Made by a program: the position numbers and the translations under genes
In this document: piece by piece, positions 34,886-43,930 of the stretch
Layout of the letters: each line of letters starts with the position of its first letter
Position numbering within the stretch: position 1 is the stretch's first letter
Notes under the pieces: model-generated
The model's input: only the letters and a program-made list of their open reading frames with translations
Databases searched by the model: none
What the model was told of the DNA's origin: nothing
From: Marinilabilia salmonicolor
GTDB taxonomy: Bacteria; Bacteroidota; Bacteroidia; Bacteroidales; Marinilabiliaceae
DNA: 64,000 bases
Direction: 5' to 3'
Assembly: GCF_003003035.1 (NCBI RefSeq)
Contig: NZ_PVTS01000007.1
Location: forward strand, 1 to 64,000

Positions 34886-35245
34886 ATGCAGAAAATTTTA
34901 ATTATTTTTAATCGGGAACCCTATGACAACACAGATGTAACCTGGAACGGACTGCGTTTGGCAGATACACTCCGCAAGCAGGGCCATGAAGTTCGTATCT
35001 TTCTTATGAATGACGCGGTGGATATGGCACGTGATGTTTGCAAACCTCCGGAGGGATATGATCAGGATTTGTCTCAAATGCTCAAAGGTTTAATCCATGA
35101 AGGGGTGCCTGTTGAAGTTTGTGGTACCTGCATGGCGCGCTGTGGCATTTATAAAAATCATCCTTATTTTGAAGGAGCCAACAGTTCTACAATGGGATTT
35201 CTTGCTGAGTGGGTGGCAGATAGTGATAAGGTTCTTACTTTTTAA
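34886..35245 (+). CDS. DsrE-family sulfurtransferase-like protein
   Basis: A 119-residue protein of the DsrE/YchN group: N-terminal KILIIFNREPYDNTDVTWN, then VDMARDVCKPPE, and the C-terminal cysteine motif VCGTCMARCGI. Family members are small homomultimeric proteins that accept or relay sulfane sulfur through conserved cysteines. It starts 11 nt after the SulP transporter and is probably in its operon. The exact partner is unknown. Confidence 0.8.
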   Translation: MQKILIIFNREPYDNTDVTWNGLRLADTLRKQGHEVRIFLMNDAVDMARDVCKPPEGYDQDLSQMLKGLIHEGVPVEVCGTCMARCGIYKNHPYFEGANSSTMGFLAEWVADSDKVLTF

Positions 35246-35348
35246 GTTTTTTTTCTTCTTTTCCTCTAATCTCAGAGCATCAGGACTGTTCTAATTTCCT
35301 AAAATGTTGTTTCTTTGCATTACACGGAAAAAGAACTTTGATTTTTTT

Positions 35349-36281
35349 ATGATCGAAAAACTTATTTATCTCGAATCTGTTGATTTGGTGGAGTTCATGG
35401 GAGTGAAAAATGCCAAACTGGATTTGATAAAAGCAAATTTTCCAAAACTGAAAATTGTAGCTCGTGGCAACTGGCTGAAAGCCATGGGCGATGCAGAAGA
35501 GGTGGCAGATTTTGAGGAAAAAATTAATCAACTCCTGGAACACTATGAGCGTTTTAATGTTCTGAAAGAAGATGTCATTAACGACATCATGAAGGGACAT
35601 ACGGTGGTTCAGCAGGAAAGCGCTGAAGATACCATTCTTTTTGGTGTAAACGGTAAGCCTATAAAAGCACGGACAGAGAATCAGCGGAAACTGGTAGAGG
35701 CCTATTCCAAAAATGATTTGATGTTTGCAGTGGGACCGGCCGGATCCGGAAAAACCTATACTGCCATTGCATTGGCGGTGAAGGCTTTGAAAAGCAGGGT
35801 GGTTCGCAGAATAATTCTGAGTCGTCCGGCGGTGGAAGCAGGAGAGAAGTTGGGGTTTCTGCCCGGAGATATGAAGGAGAAAATTGATCCTTATCTGCAG
35901 CCGCTCTATGATGCACTTCAGGATATGATTCCTGCAGTGAAGCTGAAAGAGTATATGGAAAACGGAACCATTCAGATTGCCCCGTTGGCATATATGCGTG
36001 GGCGGACACTGAACAATGCTTTTGTGATTTTGGATGAGGCTCAGAATACTACTACCAATCAGTTGAAGATGTTTCTGACCCGAATGGGGACCAGCGCTAA
36101 GTTTGTGGTAACCGGTGATATTACGCAGATTGACTTACCAAATCCCATGACTTCGGGACTTGTGCAGGCCATGCGCATACTGAAAGGCATAAAAGGGATA
36201 GAAAGGGTGAAGTTTTCTGTGAAAGATATTGTTCGTCATCGATTGGTCCAGGATATTGTGGAAGCTTACGAAAAAGAATAA
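35349..36281 (+). CDS. PhoH family ATPase
   Basis: 310 residues from ATG 35349 ([13 protein letters not shown]); an earlier frame start at 35304 is less likely. The N-terminal KH-like region precedes the PhoH ATPase domain with Walker [12 protein letters not shown] (about 127), [20 protein letters not shown], Walker [11 protein letters not shown], and [10 protein letters not shown]. PhoH proteins are RNA-helicase-like ATPases of uncertain substrate. The purC gene begins 20 nt downstream, suggesting one transcript. Confidence 0.9.
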   Translation: MIEKLIYLESVDLVEFMGVKNAKLDLIKANFPKLKIVARGNWLKAMGDAEEVADFEEKINQLLEHYERFNVLKEDVINDIMKGHTVVQQESAEDTILFGVNGKPIKARTENQRKLVEAYSKNDLMFAVGPAGSGKTYTAIALAVKALKSRVVRRIILSRPAVEAGEKLGFLPGDMKEKIDPYLQPLYDALQDMIPAVKLKEYMENGTIQIAPLAYMRGRTLNNAFVILDEAQNTTTNQLKMFLTRMGTSAKFVVTGDITQIDLPNPMTSGLVQAMRILKGIKGIERVKFSVKDIVRHRLVQDIVEAYEKE

Positions 36282-36300
36282 CTCTATATTTTACAGACCT

Positions 36301-37254
36301 ATGCAAAACGCTATTGTAGAAACCAATTTCAATTTTCCTCGTCAAAAAGACGTTTACAAAGGGAAAGTCCGTGATGTATATAACATCGACGACAATTTTC
36401 TGGTAATGGTGGTCTCTGACCGCATCTCTGCCTTTGATGTGGTGCTGCCTAAAGGAATCCCGTTCAAAGGACAGGTGCTGAATCAGATTGCTGCCGGTTT
36501 TTTGGATGCTACCTCGGATATTGTTCCCAATTGGAAAGTAGCTACTCCGGATCCTATGGTTACTGTGGGACATTTTTGTGAGCCTTTTAAGGTAGAGATG
36601 GTGATTCGTGGTTATCTGACAGGCCATGCCTGGCGCGAATACAAATCCGGAAAACGTGAGCTGTGTGGAAATCCCTTACCCGATGGAATGGTAGAAAATC
36701 AGAAGTTTGAGAAACCACTCATTACGCCTACCACCAAAGCTGATGTTGGCCATGACGAAGACATCTCCCGTGAAGAGATTCTGAAACAAGGACTCGTGAG
36801 TGAGGAAGATTATGCCTTGCTCGAGAAATATACCATGGAGCTGTTTCAGCGTGGCACAGAGATGGCTGCCGAGAAAGGACTGATATTGGTGGATACCAAG
36901 TACGAGTTTGGCAAGAAAGACGGGAAAATTTACCTGATTGATGAGATTCATACGCCCGATTCATCAAGATATTTTTATGCCGATGGGTATGAAGAGCGCC
37001 TGAAAAAGGGAGAAGCCCAGCGTCAGCTCTCCAAGGAGTTTGTTCGTCAATGGTTGATTGAGAATGGTTTTCAGGGTCGTGAAGGGCAACAGATTCCTGA
37101 TATGAATGAGGAGTACATTAATGAAGTATCAGAGCGATACATTGAGTTGTTTGAAAAAATCACCGGGGACTCCTTCCAGAAGGCAAAAGCGGAAGATGTG
37201 GCCGGTCGCATTGAGAAGAATGTGACAAGTTATCTGAAAGACTTGTTGAAATAA
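36301..37254 (+). CDS. purC: Phosphoribosylaminoimidazole-succinocarboxamide synthase
   Basis: 317 residues from ATG 36301. It catalyses ATP-dependent condensation of CAIR with aspartate to SAICAR in purine synthesis. The sequence carries [50 protein letters not shown] and [14 protein letters not shown], all diagnostic for SAICAR synthetase of the longer (~310-residue) type common in Bacteroidota. It follows phoH by 20 nt. A strong hairpin follows the stop. Confidence 0.95.
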   Translation: MQNAIVETNFNFPRQKDVYKGKVRDVYNIDDNFLVMVVSDRISAFDVVLPKGIPFKGQVLNQIAAGFLDATSDIVPNWKVATPDPMVTVGHFCEPFKVEMVIRGYLTGHAWREYKSGKRELCGNPLPDGMVENQKFEKPLITPTTKADVGHDEDISREEILKQGLVSEEDYALLEKYTMELFQRGTEMAAEKGLILVDTKYEFGKKDGKIYLIDEIHTPDSSRYFYADGYEERLKKGEAQRQLSKEFVRQWLIENGFQGREGQQIPDMNEEYINEVSERYIELFEKITGDSFQKAKAEDVAGRIEKNVTSYLKDLLK

Positions 37255-37271
37255 TGAATTGTGAACATCAG

Positions 37272-37313
37272 CAAAGGCACCGTAGCTTCCTAATTGGAGG
37301 TATGGTGTCTTTG
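37272..37313 (+). terminator. Long hairpin after purC
   Basis: CAAAGGCACC pairs with GGTGTCTTTG, and inner bases also pair (TTCC/GGAG), giving arms of about 18 nt with some G-U pairs and a ~5-nt loop. ATTTT follows a few bases later. It probably ends the phoH-purC transcript. A TTG start at 37294 for the next gene would lie inside it. Confidence 0.55.
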
Positions 37314-37332
37314 TGATTTTAAACAGAAACGA

Positions 37333-38427
37333 TTGAGACTTTCTACCAGTAAACCATTGTCTCTGGCAGGCAAACTGCTGCCGGGCATGTTACCACTATT
37401 GATATTTGTCGGAGTTGAACTCGTCTGGGGCACCACCATCGGCCTGGTGGCTGCTTTGTCATTAGGATTGGTTCAATTTGTGTGGTTTTGGTTCCGGGAA
37501 CACCGGTTGGATAAATTTATTCTGTTCGACATTGGCTTTTTGATGGTGCTGGGAGGGCTTGCCATTCTCTTTGACAATGCTTTGTTGTTTAAGCTGAAGC
37601 CGGTATTCATTGGTGCGGCATTATTATTAATAATCGGGTATTCTGCTTTTTCCAATGTCCGGTTGGTTATGCTGATGATGCAACGGTATTTTAAAGGACT
37701 GGTGGCCGGTCCTTTTGAGTCCTGGCTGATGCAGGATGTACTCAGAGTTTTCTTCTGGTTACTGTTGGCGCATACCTTGCTGACCTTTGGTGCAGCACTC
37801 TGGATGCCTCATGCATGGTGGGCTGCTATTAGTGGACCCGGTTTTTATGTTTTGGTTGGCGGACTGGTACTCTATTCCTGGCTTCTTAACAAGAAACGAA
37901 AAAGGAACTGGAGCCTGGAAGAGTGGCTTCCACTGGTAGATGAAGAGGGAAAAGTTCTTGGACATGCCCCGAGAAGTCTTGTACACAATGGTAAAAACCG
38001 TTGGCTTCATCCGGTGGTTCACCTTCAGGTGGTAACAAGGGAAGGACTTTGGCTTCAGAAACGTCCGATGCATAAAACAGTGCAACCGGGCAAGTGGGAT
38101 ACTGCTGTTGGTGGTCATGTATCAAAGGAGGAAACCATTGAGACCGCTCTTTTGCGGGAAGCTGCCGAAGAAATTGGTGTCAATTCGGGAGAGGCTGTTT
38201 CATTGGGACGTTACTTGTGGCGAAGTGGCGTGGAAAATGAACTCGTATTTGTATTCGCACTTTTTTATGAAGGAGAAATAATCCCCCATCCCGAAGAACT
38301 GGATGGAGGAAAAATTTGGTCATTTTCTGAGCTGGAGGTAGCCAACGGAACAGGCCTGCTTACTCCAAACTTCGAGGAGGAGTACCGCCGATATGGAGAA
38401 GTATTGAGAAAAATGAAGGAGAGATAG
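37333..38427 (+). CDS. YciB-like membrane domain fused to Nudix hydrolase
   Basis: About 364 residues if TTG 37333 is the start (ATG 37387 is an alternative). Residues ~10-190 are six hydrophobic segments resembling the YciB/IspZ septation-associated membrane family (LPLLIFVGVELVWGTTIGLV, FGGL-like FDIGFLMVLGGLA, KPVFIGAAL). The C-terminal ~160 residues are a Nudix hydrolase with a complete box: G-x5-E-x7-REAAEEIGV in GGHVSKEETIETALLREAA. Nudix enzymes cleave nucleoside diphosphate derivatives. Membrane anchoring suggests a lipid- or cell-wall-linked pyrophosphate substrate, which is inference. It may be cotranscribed with little else. Confidence 0.75.
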   Translation: MRLSTSKPLSLAGKLLPGMLPLLIFVGVELVWGTTIGLVAALSLGLVQFVWFWFREHRLDKFILFDIGFLMVLGGLAILFDNALLFKLKPVFIGAALLLIIGYSAFSNVRLVMLMMQRYFKGLVAGPFESWLMQDVLRVFFWLLLAHTLLTFGAALWMPHAWWAAISGPGFYVLVGGLVLYSWLLNKKRKRNWSLEEWLPLVDEEGKVLGHAPRSLVHNGKNRWLHPVVHLQVVTREGLWLQKRPMHKTVQPGKWDTAVGGHVSKEETIETALLREAAEEIGVNSGEAVSLGRYLWRSGVENELVFVFALFYEGEIIPHPEELDGGKIWSFSELEVANGTGLLTPNFEEEYRRYGEVLRKMKER

Positions 38428-38571
38428 TTTTTTTGATTTGAATGACACTTGAACGGGGAAAGAGCGTTGATTTAAAAGCCTTTTAGGTTAAAAAAGCAAT
38501 GGGCTGCTACAGAATTGGATGGTAATTCTTTAACAGCTCCACAGCTTTATATCCTCTCTACCCTTCCCTTG

Positions 38572-39885
38572 TTAGTTTTTCCCACTCTCTTCCCAGAATT
38601 TTTGCTCTTCCAGCTTTTCAATTCGCTGGTTCAGATATTTTATCATTCGACCTTTATTTTGGGTATTTGTGGTATCCTCTTCAATCATCGCAAGCGTGTT
38701 TTTATATCCATTAATGGCCTTTTCGGCATCTTTTAGCTGGTAATCCAGAATCATTAATATGTCCATACGGACGGACATATTTGTAGGATCCGATTCCAGA
38801 ATTTCATTGTAAATTTTGAGAGCTTTATGCCACTGTGTTGCCCTTTTGTAGTTTTCAGCCAGTTCTTTGATAATCATGTTTCTGATGGCAGGTGGGGTGG
38901 TAATGATATCGAGTGCAGTGTGGAAATACCGCTCGCTCTCATCGGTTTGTCCGATATTTCTGCAACATATTCCCAGGTTGTAATACACCAGAAAATCATT
39001 GGGGTTTTGGAATACTGCCTGTTTTAAGGGTATTTCGGCTTCGAGATATTCGCCGTTTTTGCGGTAACTCATCCCCAGAAACTTAGTGGTGATAAACGAG
39101 GAATCGCCTTTTTGGTAGAGGTCATCAAATACTTTGATAGATTCTTCATACTCATTGAGCAGAAAGAATGTCTGACCATACAACCGACGCAAAGGTTTAG
39201 AGTCGTGAATTTCAGGATTGTAGTATTGATCAAAAAAAGAGAGGGCTTCTCCGGGCTTTTCCAGATCCAGAAACAATTGTCCTGCCTTGAAAAGAGTGAT
39301 GTTTTTGGGGGAGACTTCAACGCTTTTCGTGTAATAGATCAGCGCACTGTCCAGTTTTCGAACCATATTGAAAATGTCTCCCAGTTGGTTTAGAAAGAAG
39401 GTGTTGGCAGAGTCTTTGCGAATCAGATCTCTGAAGATATGCAATGCTTCCGGCAGATTGCCTTCTTTTTTCATCACCAGTGCTTTGCGGGGAAGGTAAA
39501 CAGCGCTGTCGATTCCCTGATCCAGTAACAGGTTAACAAATTCCAATGCCTTGGTGTTTTCAGAAGTGCTGTAGTAAATTTCTTCCAGCTCTTTGACCAA
39601 TTCGATGGAGGAAGAGTCACGGGCATAAGCCTTTTCCAGTGTAACAATCGCGACGTCGATTTTGTATTCTTTCATCAATCTTCGTGCGTGTGCAATATGC
39701 AGGGCAATAGTATCCGGCGAAAGCCGATGGGATGTGGATGTCTGAAGTGTTGAATCCGAAATGATGATTTGGGTACTGTCTGATTTAGATATGGCAACCT
39801 GAAGGCTGTCATTTTTTGTGAAATTTCCTGCAACGATTCGGATTGTCAGGGTTAGGAGGATAATGATTAAGGATAAACGATGCAT
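38572..39885 (-). CDS. Exported tetratricopeptide-repeat protein
   Basis: A 437-residue protein with an N-terminal signal segment (MHRLSLIIILLTLTIRIVAG). From residue ~60 to the C-terminus it is built of about ten TPR-type helix pairs, e.g. ALIYYTKSVEVSPKNI and AEIPLKQAVFQNPNDFLVYYNLG. A short charged coiled tail ends it. TPR arrays bind partner proteins or peptides; this one would do so in the periplasm. It lies 82 bp downstream of the blaI/M56 pair on the same strand and may belong to that operon. Confidence 0.75.
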   Translation of the reverse strand: MHRLSLIIILLTLTIRIVAGNFTKNDSLQVAISKSDSTQIIISDSTLQTSTSHRLSPDTIALHIAHARRLMKEYKIDVAIVTLEKAYARDSSSIELVKELEEIYYSTSENTKALEFVNLLLDQGIDSAVYLPRKALVMKKEGNLPEALHIFRDLIRKDSANTFFLNQLGDIFNMVRKLDSALIYYTKSVEVSPKNITLFKAGQLFLDLEKPGEALSFFDQYYNPEIHDSKPLRRLYGQTFFLLNEYEESIKVFDDLYQKGDSSFITTKFLGMSYRKNGEYLEAEIPLKQAVFQNPNDFLVYYNLGICCRNIGQTDESERYFHTALDIITTPPAIRNMIIKELAENYKRATQWHKALKIYNEILESDPTNMSVRMDILMILDYQLKDAEKAINGYKNTLAMIEEDTTNTQNKGRMIKYLNQRIEKLEEQKFWEESGKN

Positions 39886-39967
39886 AGTTAGAATTTTGTG
39901 GGTTAGAAAAAATCCCCTGGCCCGTATTATGAAAACAGACCGGGGGAATGTTTAAGAATTAAAATGC

Positions 39968-41227
39968 CTATTTCGGTGATGGGTCGTTTCCCGAAGATAA
40001 CTGAAAATTAATGGGTACTGTAAAATTAACCTTTACAGTTTTTCCATCCAGTATGCCCGGATTCCAGTCAGGTAAAACTGAAATGACCCTGAGAGCTTCT
40101 TCATCCAGTATAGGGTGGCCGGAGCTACGCACTATTTCCGGTTCGGTCACTTTTCCCTTTTCATCAATAATAAATTTGATAAAAACTCGCCCTTCCAAAT
40201 TGTTTTGAACGGCTTCATCAGGATAATTTGTGTTGCTGATAAGGAACATACTTAATGCCTTATCTCCACCCGGGAACTCAGGCATTTCATCCACTATATC
40301 GTAAACGCCTGTTCCTGAATCCGATTTTAGCACTTCTCCGGATTCAGCAACCCGGGCATTTTCTTCTGTCTGATTACAAGCCATAAAACCGATGAAAAAG
40401 GTCAGTAAAGCGATGGTTGCAAAAAAAGTTGTTTGCTTTGAGGTATTATTATTTTTAGACATCATAATAAATCGTTTTTTAATGAATGATTTGTGAAAAC
40501 TGTTTACCAGTTCCAGGCGGGCACCTGTGCGTTGGTAAAGCAGCAACTTTTTGTAGTTGACCAGTGCAATACCCTGATGCAAGACTTCCCTGTCGGCCTG
40601 AAATTCATGAATTTCTTTCAGGTTTCGGCGCAAAAGCCATACGACAGGATTGAACCACTGGAAAATAAGAACTGATTCAAGCAAAATTACATCGGCAGAA
40701 TGCCAGTTTGCCGAATGGGAAATTTCATGGGAAATGATTTGGCTGATCTCCTCTTCGGTATAGTCGTTCTGTCCGATAAAAACCAGGTTGAAAAATGAAA
40801 ACGGGCTGAAACTCCCTGGCAGATGTGCCACTTTGAAACGACCATGTCGGGCAAACACAATCTTTCGTGACCAGAAACCAAGTTTTATCAATCCTTGAAA
40901 TAATCTTATCAGAAAAAGCATGACTCCAATGCCATAAATAATCCTGGCGGTTGGCCATTCAACGGCCGGGGTGGTAAAAAGGGTTTTTACTTCACCGGAG
41001 ACAATGGTTACCGGAGCCATTAGAACTGCAAAGCCATCGTTACTGCCACCTGTGCCGAACAGGTTCAGGGGGAAAAAGGGCAGGAGCAGAGAAAAAATTA
41101 ATCCACTCAAAAGGAAAAACCGGTTGAAGGTAAATGTTGTCTTCCTTTTGAGAAATAACTGATAAATGAAAACTGTCCCGGTAATGAATACCGAAGACTC
41201 GTACAGCCAGTTTACATAATTAATCAT
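39968..41227 (-). CDS. BlaR1-type M56 metallopeptidase fused to TonB C-terminus
   Basis: A 419-residue protein. Its N-terminal ~280 residues have four or so membrane helices and the M56 zinc site HEISH at 167-171, followed by HEFQADREVL. A central membrane segment with a lipobox-like ACN (about 285) precedes a C-terminal TonB-type domain (about 325-415; PEFPGGDKALSMFL, GRVFIKFIIDEKGKV, WNPGILDGKTVKVNFTVPI). The M56 part is expected to cleave the partner repressor, encoded 4 bp upstream by the overlapping blaI-type gene. The TonB domain may couple it to an outer-membrane process. M56-TonB fusions are common in Bacteroidota. Confidence 0.9.
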   Translation of the reverse strand: MINYVNWLYESSVFITGTVFIYQLFLKRKTTFTFNRFFLLSGLIFSLLLPFFPLNLFGTGGSNDGFAVLMAPVTIVSGEVKTLFTTPAVEWPTARIIYGIGVMLFLIRLFQGLIKLGFWSRKIVFARHGRFKVAHLPGSFSPFSFFNLVFIGQNDYTEEEISQIISHEISHSANWHSADVILLESVLIFQWFNPVVWLLRRNLKEIHEFQADREVLHQGIALVNYKKLLLYQRTGARLELVNSFHKSFIKKRFIMMSKNNNTSKQTTFFATIALLTFFIGFMACNQTEENARVAESGEVLKSDSGTGVYDIVDEMPEFPGGDKALSMFLISNTNYPDEAVQNNLEGRVFIKFIIDEKGKVTEPEIVRSSGHPILDEEALRVISVLPDWNPGILDGKTVKVNFTVPINFQLSSGNDPSPK

Positions 41228-41607
41228 TTTTCTTTGCTTTTCTTGTTCTCCAATTCTTTCCGTACATCAGCCATGAGCTCATCAAATTCTTTTAGATCCA
41301 TCTTGTCATTTTTTGCAAAAAAGGAGACAAGATTTTTGAATGAATCTTCAAAATAATTACTGATAAAGCGTTTCATGAATTTTCTGGTGTATTCCTGCTT
41401 GGAAATGATCGGAAAGTAAATGTGTCCTTTTCCTTCTGCGACATGGTCCACAAAACCTTTCTTCTCTAAAATGCGCACGAGGGTAGATACGGTGTTGTAG
41501 GCCGGTGTCGGCTCAGGTAGATGATCGATGATTTGCTTCACGGTGGCGTTGCCCATTTGCCACAGCGGGTGCATCACTTGTTCTTCTGCTTTGGTCAGTT
41601 CTTTCAT
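41224..41607 (-). CDS. BlaI/MecI-family repressor
   Basis: A 127-residue winged-helix repressor: LTKAEEQVMHPLWQMGNATVKQI, YNTVSTLVRILEKKGFVDHVAEGK and a C-terminal dimerisation part. It is usually inactivated by proteolysis triggered by the membrane M56 sensor, whose gene overlaps its stop by 4 bp (ATGA). Two palindromic operators of the AACTAA...TTAGTT type lie upstream over the promoter, consistent with autoregulation. The inducing signal is unknown and no beta-lactamase gene is nearby, so general envelope stress is as likely as beta-lactams. Confidence 0.9.
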   Translation of the reverse strand: MKELTKAEEQVMHPLWQMGNATVKQIIDHLPEPTPAYNTVSTLVRILEKKGFVDHVAEGKGHIYFPIISKQEYTRKFMKRFISNYFEDSFKNLVSFFAKNDKMDLKEFDELMADVRKELENKKSKEK

Positions 41608-41637
41608 CAGTAAGCAATTAATCTAAATGATTGTCTG

Positions 41638-41673
41638 ATGGAACTCGTCCCGAACATTCGGGACTTGTTTCAT
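41638..41673. repeat. 36-bp palindromic repeat, copy 2
   Basis: Same hairpin as 24658-24693, with GTCCCGAA and TTCGGGAC arms. It lies in the predicted 5' leader of the blaI-type transcript, 30 bp before the start codon, so here it cannot serve simply as a terminator of that gene. Confidence 0.6.
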
Positions 41674-41678
41674 TTTTC

Positions 41679-41725
41679 AACTAAAAGTTTAGTTCAAATC
41701 TATAACTAAAAACTTAGTTGATCAA
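41679..41725 (-). promoter_or_regulatory. Promoter with two BlaI-type operators
   Basis: Minus strand: TTG (41723-41725), 20 nt, TAGATTTG (41695-41702). Operators are AACTAAAAGTTTAGTT (41679-41694), just after the -7 element, and AACTAAAAACTTAGTT (41704-41719), inside the spacer; centres are 25 bp apart. Both would block RNA polymerase. Confidence 0.75.
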
Positions 41726-41860
41726 TGGTTTTGTTGTTAAAAAAGCTTAAAACGCTGTATGAGGGTAAAAAAGAACCACAAGATCGTGTAAAGTCCGGTC
41801 ATTGAGAGTGCCTTCCCCAAAAAAGCTTGGGGAATAATGTGTAAATGACAGAATTGGCTC

Positions 41861-41909
41861 GTCCCTGAAAGGGGCAAATTTTAATAACCCCGGGTCGATA
41901 ACCCGGGGT
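41861..41909. repeat. REP-like GC-rich hairpin pair
   Basis: Two hairpins, a short one around CCCTGAAAGGG and a strong CCCCGGG/CCCGGGG, sit in an otherwise AT-rich gap (41726-42045). This pair resembles repeats dispersed in many Bacteroidota genomes. The reading frame crossing it on the minus strand (41747-41950) is not credible as a gene. Confidence 0.45.
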
Positions 41910-42045
41910 AAGGCTGAACGATTGGAATCAGGTCCGCAAATGGGGGCCAACTATTAATTGTTTGTCTGTTACAAAAATCTGTCATTGGTAACGTAGTGAA
42001 GCAATCTCAATTTTTTAGGGCACCAATAAAAATGAGTGGATATTT

Positions 42046-42789
42046 CTACTTATTCCAGATATCCCAGGCTGCTTCTGCCTGAAGATGCAACATCTCCAAA
42101 CCATTCTTTACAACAGCACCTTTTTGGCTACATTTCTGCATAAAAAGAGTCGTTTCGGGATTGTAAATTAAATCAAAAGCGAGATGTTGCGAGGAGATTC
42201 CGTTGTAGGGAATGGAAGGACACTGATCGGTTTTAGGAGCCATTCCCATGGGAGTGGTGTTTACAATGACAGTATATTCTTTGAGAATTTCCTCGTTGAG
42301 CGACTCATAAGAAACATGTGATGGATGCTGGGGAGTTCGAGAGACATAACGGTAGAGTAATCCCAATTCTTTCAATGCATAGGCAACTGCTTTTGATGCT
42401 CCTCCTGTTCCCAGAATCAGTGCTTTGTTATGATGAGAGCGTAAAAGTGGTTCTATGGAACGCGAAAAACCAATAATATCACTGTTGAAACCCTTTAAAC
42501 GGGGTTTTTTATCATCCCAGGCGATTTTTACAACATTAACCGCCCCGACTTCCCGGGCTATGATATCAATTTCGTCCAGGTAATCTATGACCTGCTGCTT
42601 GTAAGGAATGGTCACATTGAGACCGGCAAGATAGGGATGCTTTTCAAGTAAACTGGGAAACTCCCCAATGGTTTCAATGGGAAAATTGAGATACCGGGCT
42701 TCTATATTTTCAGCTTTGAATTTCTCTGTGAAATATTTTTGGGAAAAGGAGTGTCCCAGCGGATATCCGATCAGTCCGAAGGTTTTCAT
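42046..42789 (-). CDS. aroE: Shikimate dehydrogenase
   Basis: A 247-residue enzyme that reduces 3-dehydroshikimate to shikimate with NADPH in aromatic amino-acid synthesis. Seen are the substrate site YPLGHSFSQ, the catalytic lysine in NVTIPYKQ (Lys64), FNSDIIGF, the dinucleotide fold GTGGASKAVAYAL, and TTPMGMAP near the C-terminus. The length is typical of the short Bacteroidota AroE. The gene is monocistronic and is followed by AT-rich sequence. Confidence 0.95.
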   Translation of the reverse strand: MKTFGLIGYPLGHSFSQKYFTEKFKAENIEARYLNFPIETIGEFPSLLEKHPYLAGLNVTIPYKQQVIDYLDEIDIIAREVGAVNVVKIAWDDKKPRLKGFNSDIIGFSRSIEPLLRSHHNKALILGTGGASKAVAYALKELGLLYRYVSRTPQHPSHVSYESLNEEILKEYTVIVNTTPMGMAPKTDQCPSIPYNGISSQHLAFDLIYNPETTLFMQKCSQKGAVVKNGLEMLHLQAEAAWDIWNK

Positions 42790-42847
42790 ATAACAAGGTT
42801 TTTAGCAAAAACATCAAGAGCAAGGAGCTAACAGCTTCGAGCCAATT

Positions 42848-43011
42848 AGAGCCCTTTTATAGAATAAGAAAAGTTTGTTATTCGTTATGTGTCTGATCAG
42901 AAAGTGCTAATTGCAAGGCTTGCGAAGCCGCCAAAAGCGCAGTTTAATTACGTAAATGAGTACTTTGGCGGTGAGCGTAACGCAGCAAGTGGTCCTTTAT
43001 GGATAGACACT
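42848..43011. mobile_element. Inverted-repeat element (MITE-like), copy 2
   Basis: 164 bp homologous to 26448-26635 and 62675-62839. The left end is decayed and the right end is GGATAGACACT. The central stem is CCGCCAAA with TTTGGCGG, plus GGCTTGCGAAGCC and GCGTAACGC hairpins. The end of the element supplies the TAG stop of the DUF368 gene on the minus strand. Confidence 0.65.
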
Positions 43012-43921
43012 AATTTTCTTCTGTTTGCGTTTTATCAGCCCAAATCTCAGTAATGGCAATACTTAAAACCCCTAAGATAATAAAAACAAGAGCAAGCGCA
43101 AATTCAGTGTTAACTTCCGGCAGATGCCAGTCATAAGCAATTACTTTCACTTTGTCGCCAAATGCTTGGGTAATTTCGGTTTTCCAGGGCCAGAGTATTC
43201 CCAGGGATCCTAAAATAAAACCTGAAAGCAGGGCAATGGTGGAGTCTGGAAAACGTTTCATCAGCCATGAAAGAAAGCGGCTGAAGACAATGAGTCCAAC
43301 TACGGCTCCAATACCTACAGGCAAAAGGATCGAGAGATCGAAGTTGTTGATGGCATCAATCATAACCAGCTGATAGTTGCCCATGAGTACCAGTACAAAA
43401 GAGCCGCTTAGTCCGGGAAGAATCATGCTACAGATGGCTACAACGCCACACAGGAATAAATAATAAAAAGAGCGATCTTCTCCAGCAGGGGTAAGGACAG
43501 AGATGCTAATGGCAATGGTGGCTCCCACCAAAAAGGAAATAACGGCTGCAGCATGCCATTTTCGGACCGTACGCGCTACAAACCATACGGAAGCCAGCAC
43601 CAATCCGAAGAAAAAAGCCCATACATAGATGGGATGATTTTCGAAAAGATATTCCAGTAATCTGGCCAGTGAAAGGATGGCTGCAAAAACTCCGGCAAAC
43701 AAATAGAGAAGGAAAAACAAATCTGTATATGCTGCAAATTCTTTGAGCTGTCCCTTGATTAGTAATTTTAAAGCGGTTCCGTCAAATGATTTGATGGCAT
43801 TGATCAATCGCTCAAAAATGCCGGTTATCAGAGCAATGGTTCCGCCCGAAACGCCGGGAATTACGTTGGCTGCTCCCATGGCAGCACCCTTTAGAAAAGG
43901 AAAAACAACTTTGTTAAGCAT
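43010..43921 (-). CDS. DUF368 (PopT-type) polyprenyl-phosphate transporter
   Basis: A 303-residue integral membrane protein with about eight helices and the DUF368 signatures KGAAMGAANVIPGVSGGTIALITG and MILPGLSGSFVLVLMG, related inverted repeats. DUF368 proteins have been identified as undecaprenyl-phosphate translocases that return the lipid carrier to the cytoplasmic face for wall and polysaccharide synthesis. The last ~10 residues end in a TAG formed by the adjacent inverted-repeat element, so the natural C-terminus may have been altered slightly. It follows the TPR gene 43931-45367 by 9 bp and shares its transcript. Confidence 0.9.
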   Translation of the reverse strand: MLNKVVFPFLKGAAMGAANVIPGVSGGTIALITGIFERLINAIKSFDGTALKLLIKGQLKEFAAYTDLFFLLYLFAGVFAAILSLARLLEYLFENHPIYVWAFFFGLVLASVWFVARTVRKWHAAAVISFLVGATIAISISVLTPAGEDRSFYYLFLCGVVAICSMILPGLSGSFVLVLMGNYQLVMIDAINNFDLSILLPVGIGAVVGLIVFSRFLSWLMKRFPDSTIALLSGFILGSLGILWPWKTEITQAFGDKVKVIAYDWHLPEVNTEFALALVFIILGVLSIAITEIWADKTQTEEN

Positions 43922-43930
43922 CTGAATCTT

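Noticed and set aside
41747-41950. 67-codon minus-strand frame
   Set aside because: It runs across GC-rich REP-like hairpins (41861-41909) and its translation has the composition of repeat DNA, not protein.
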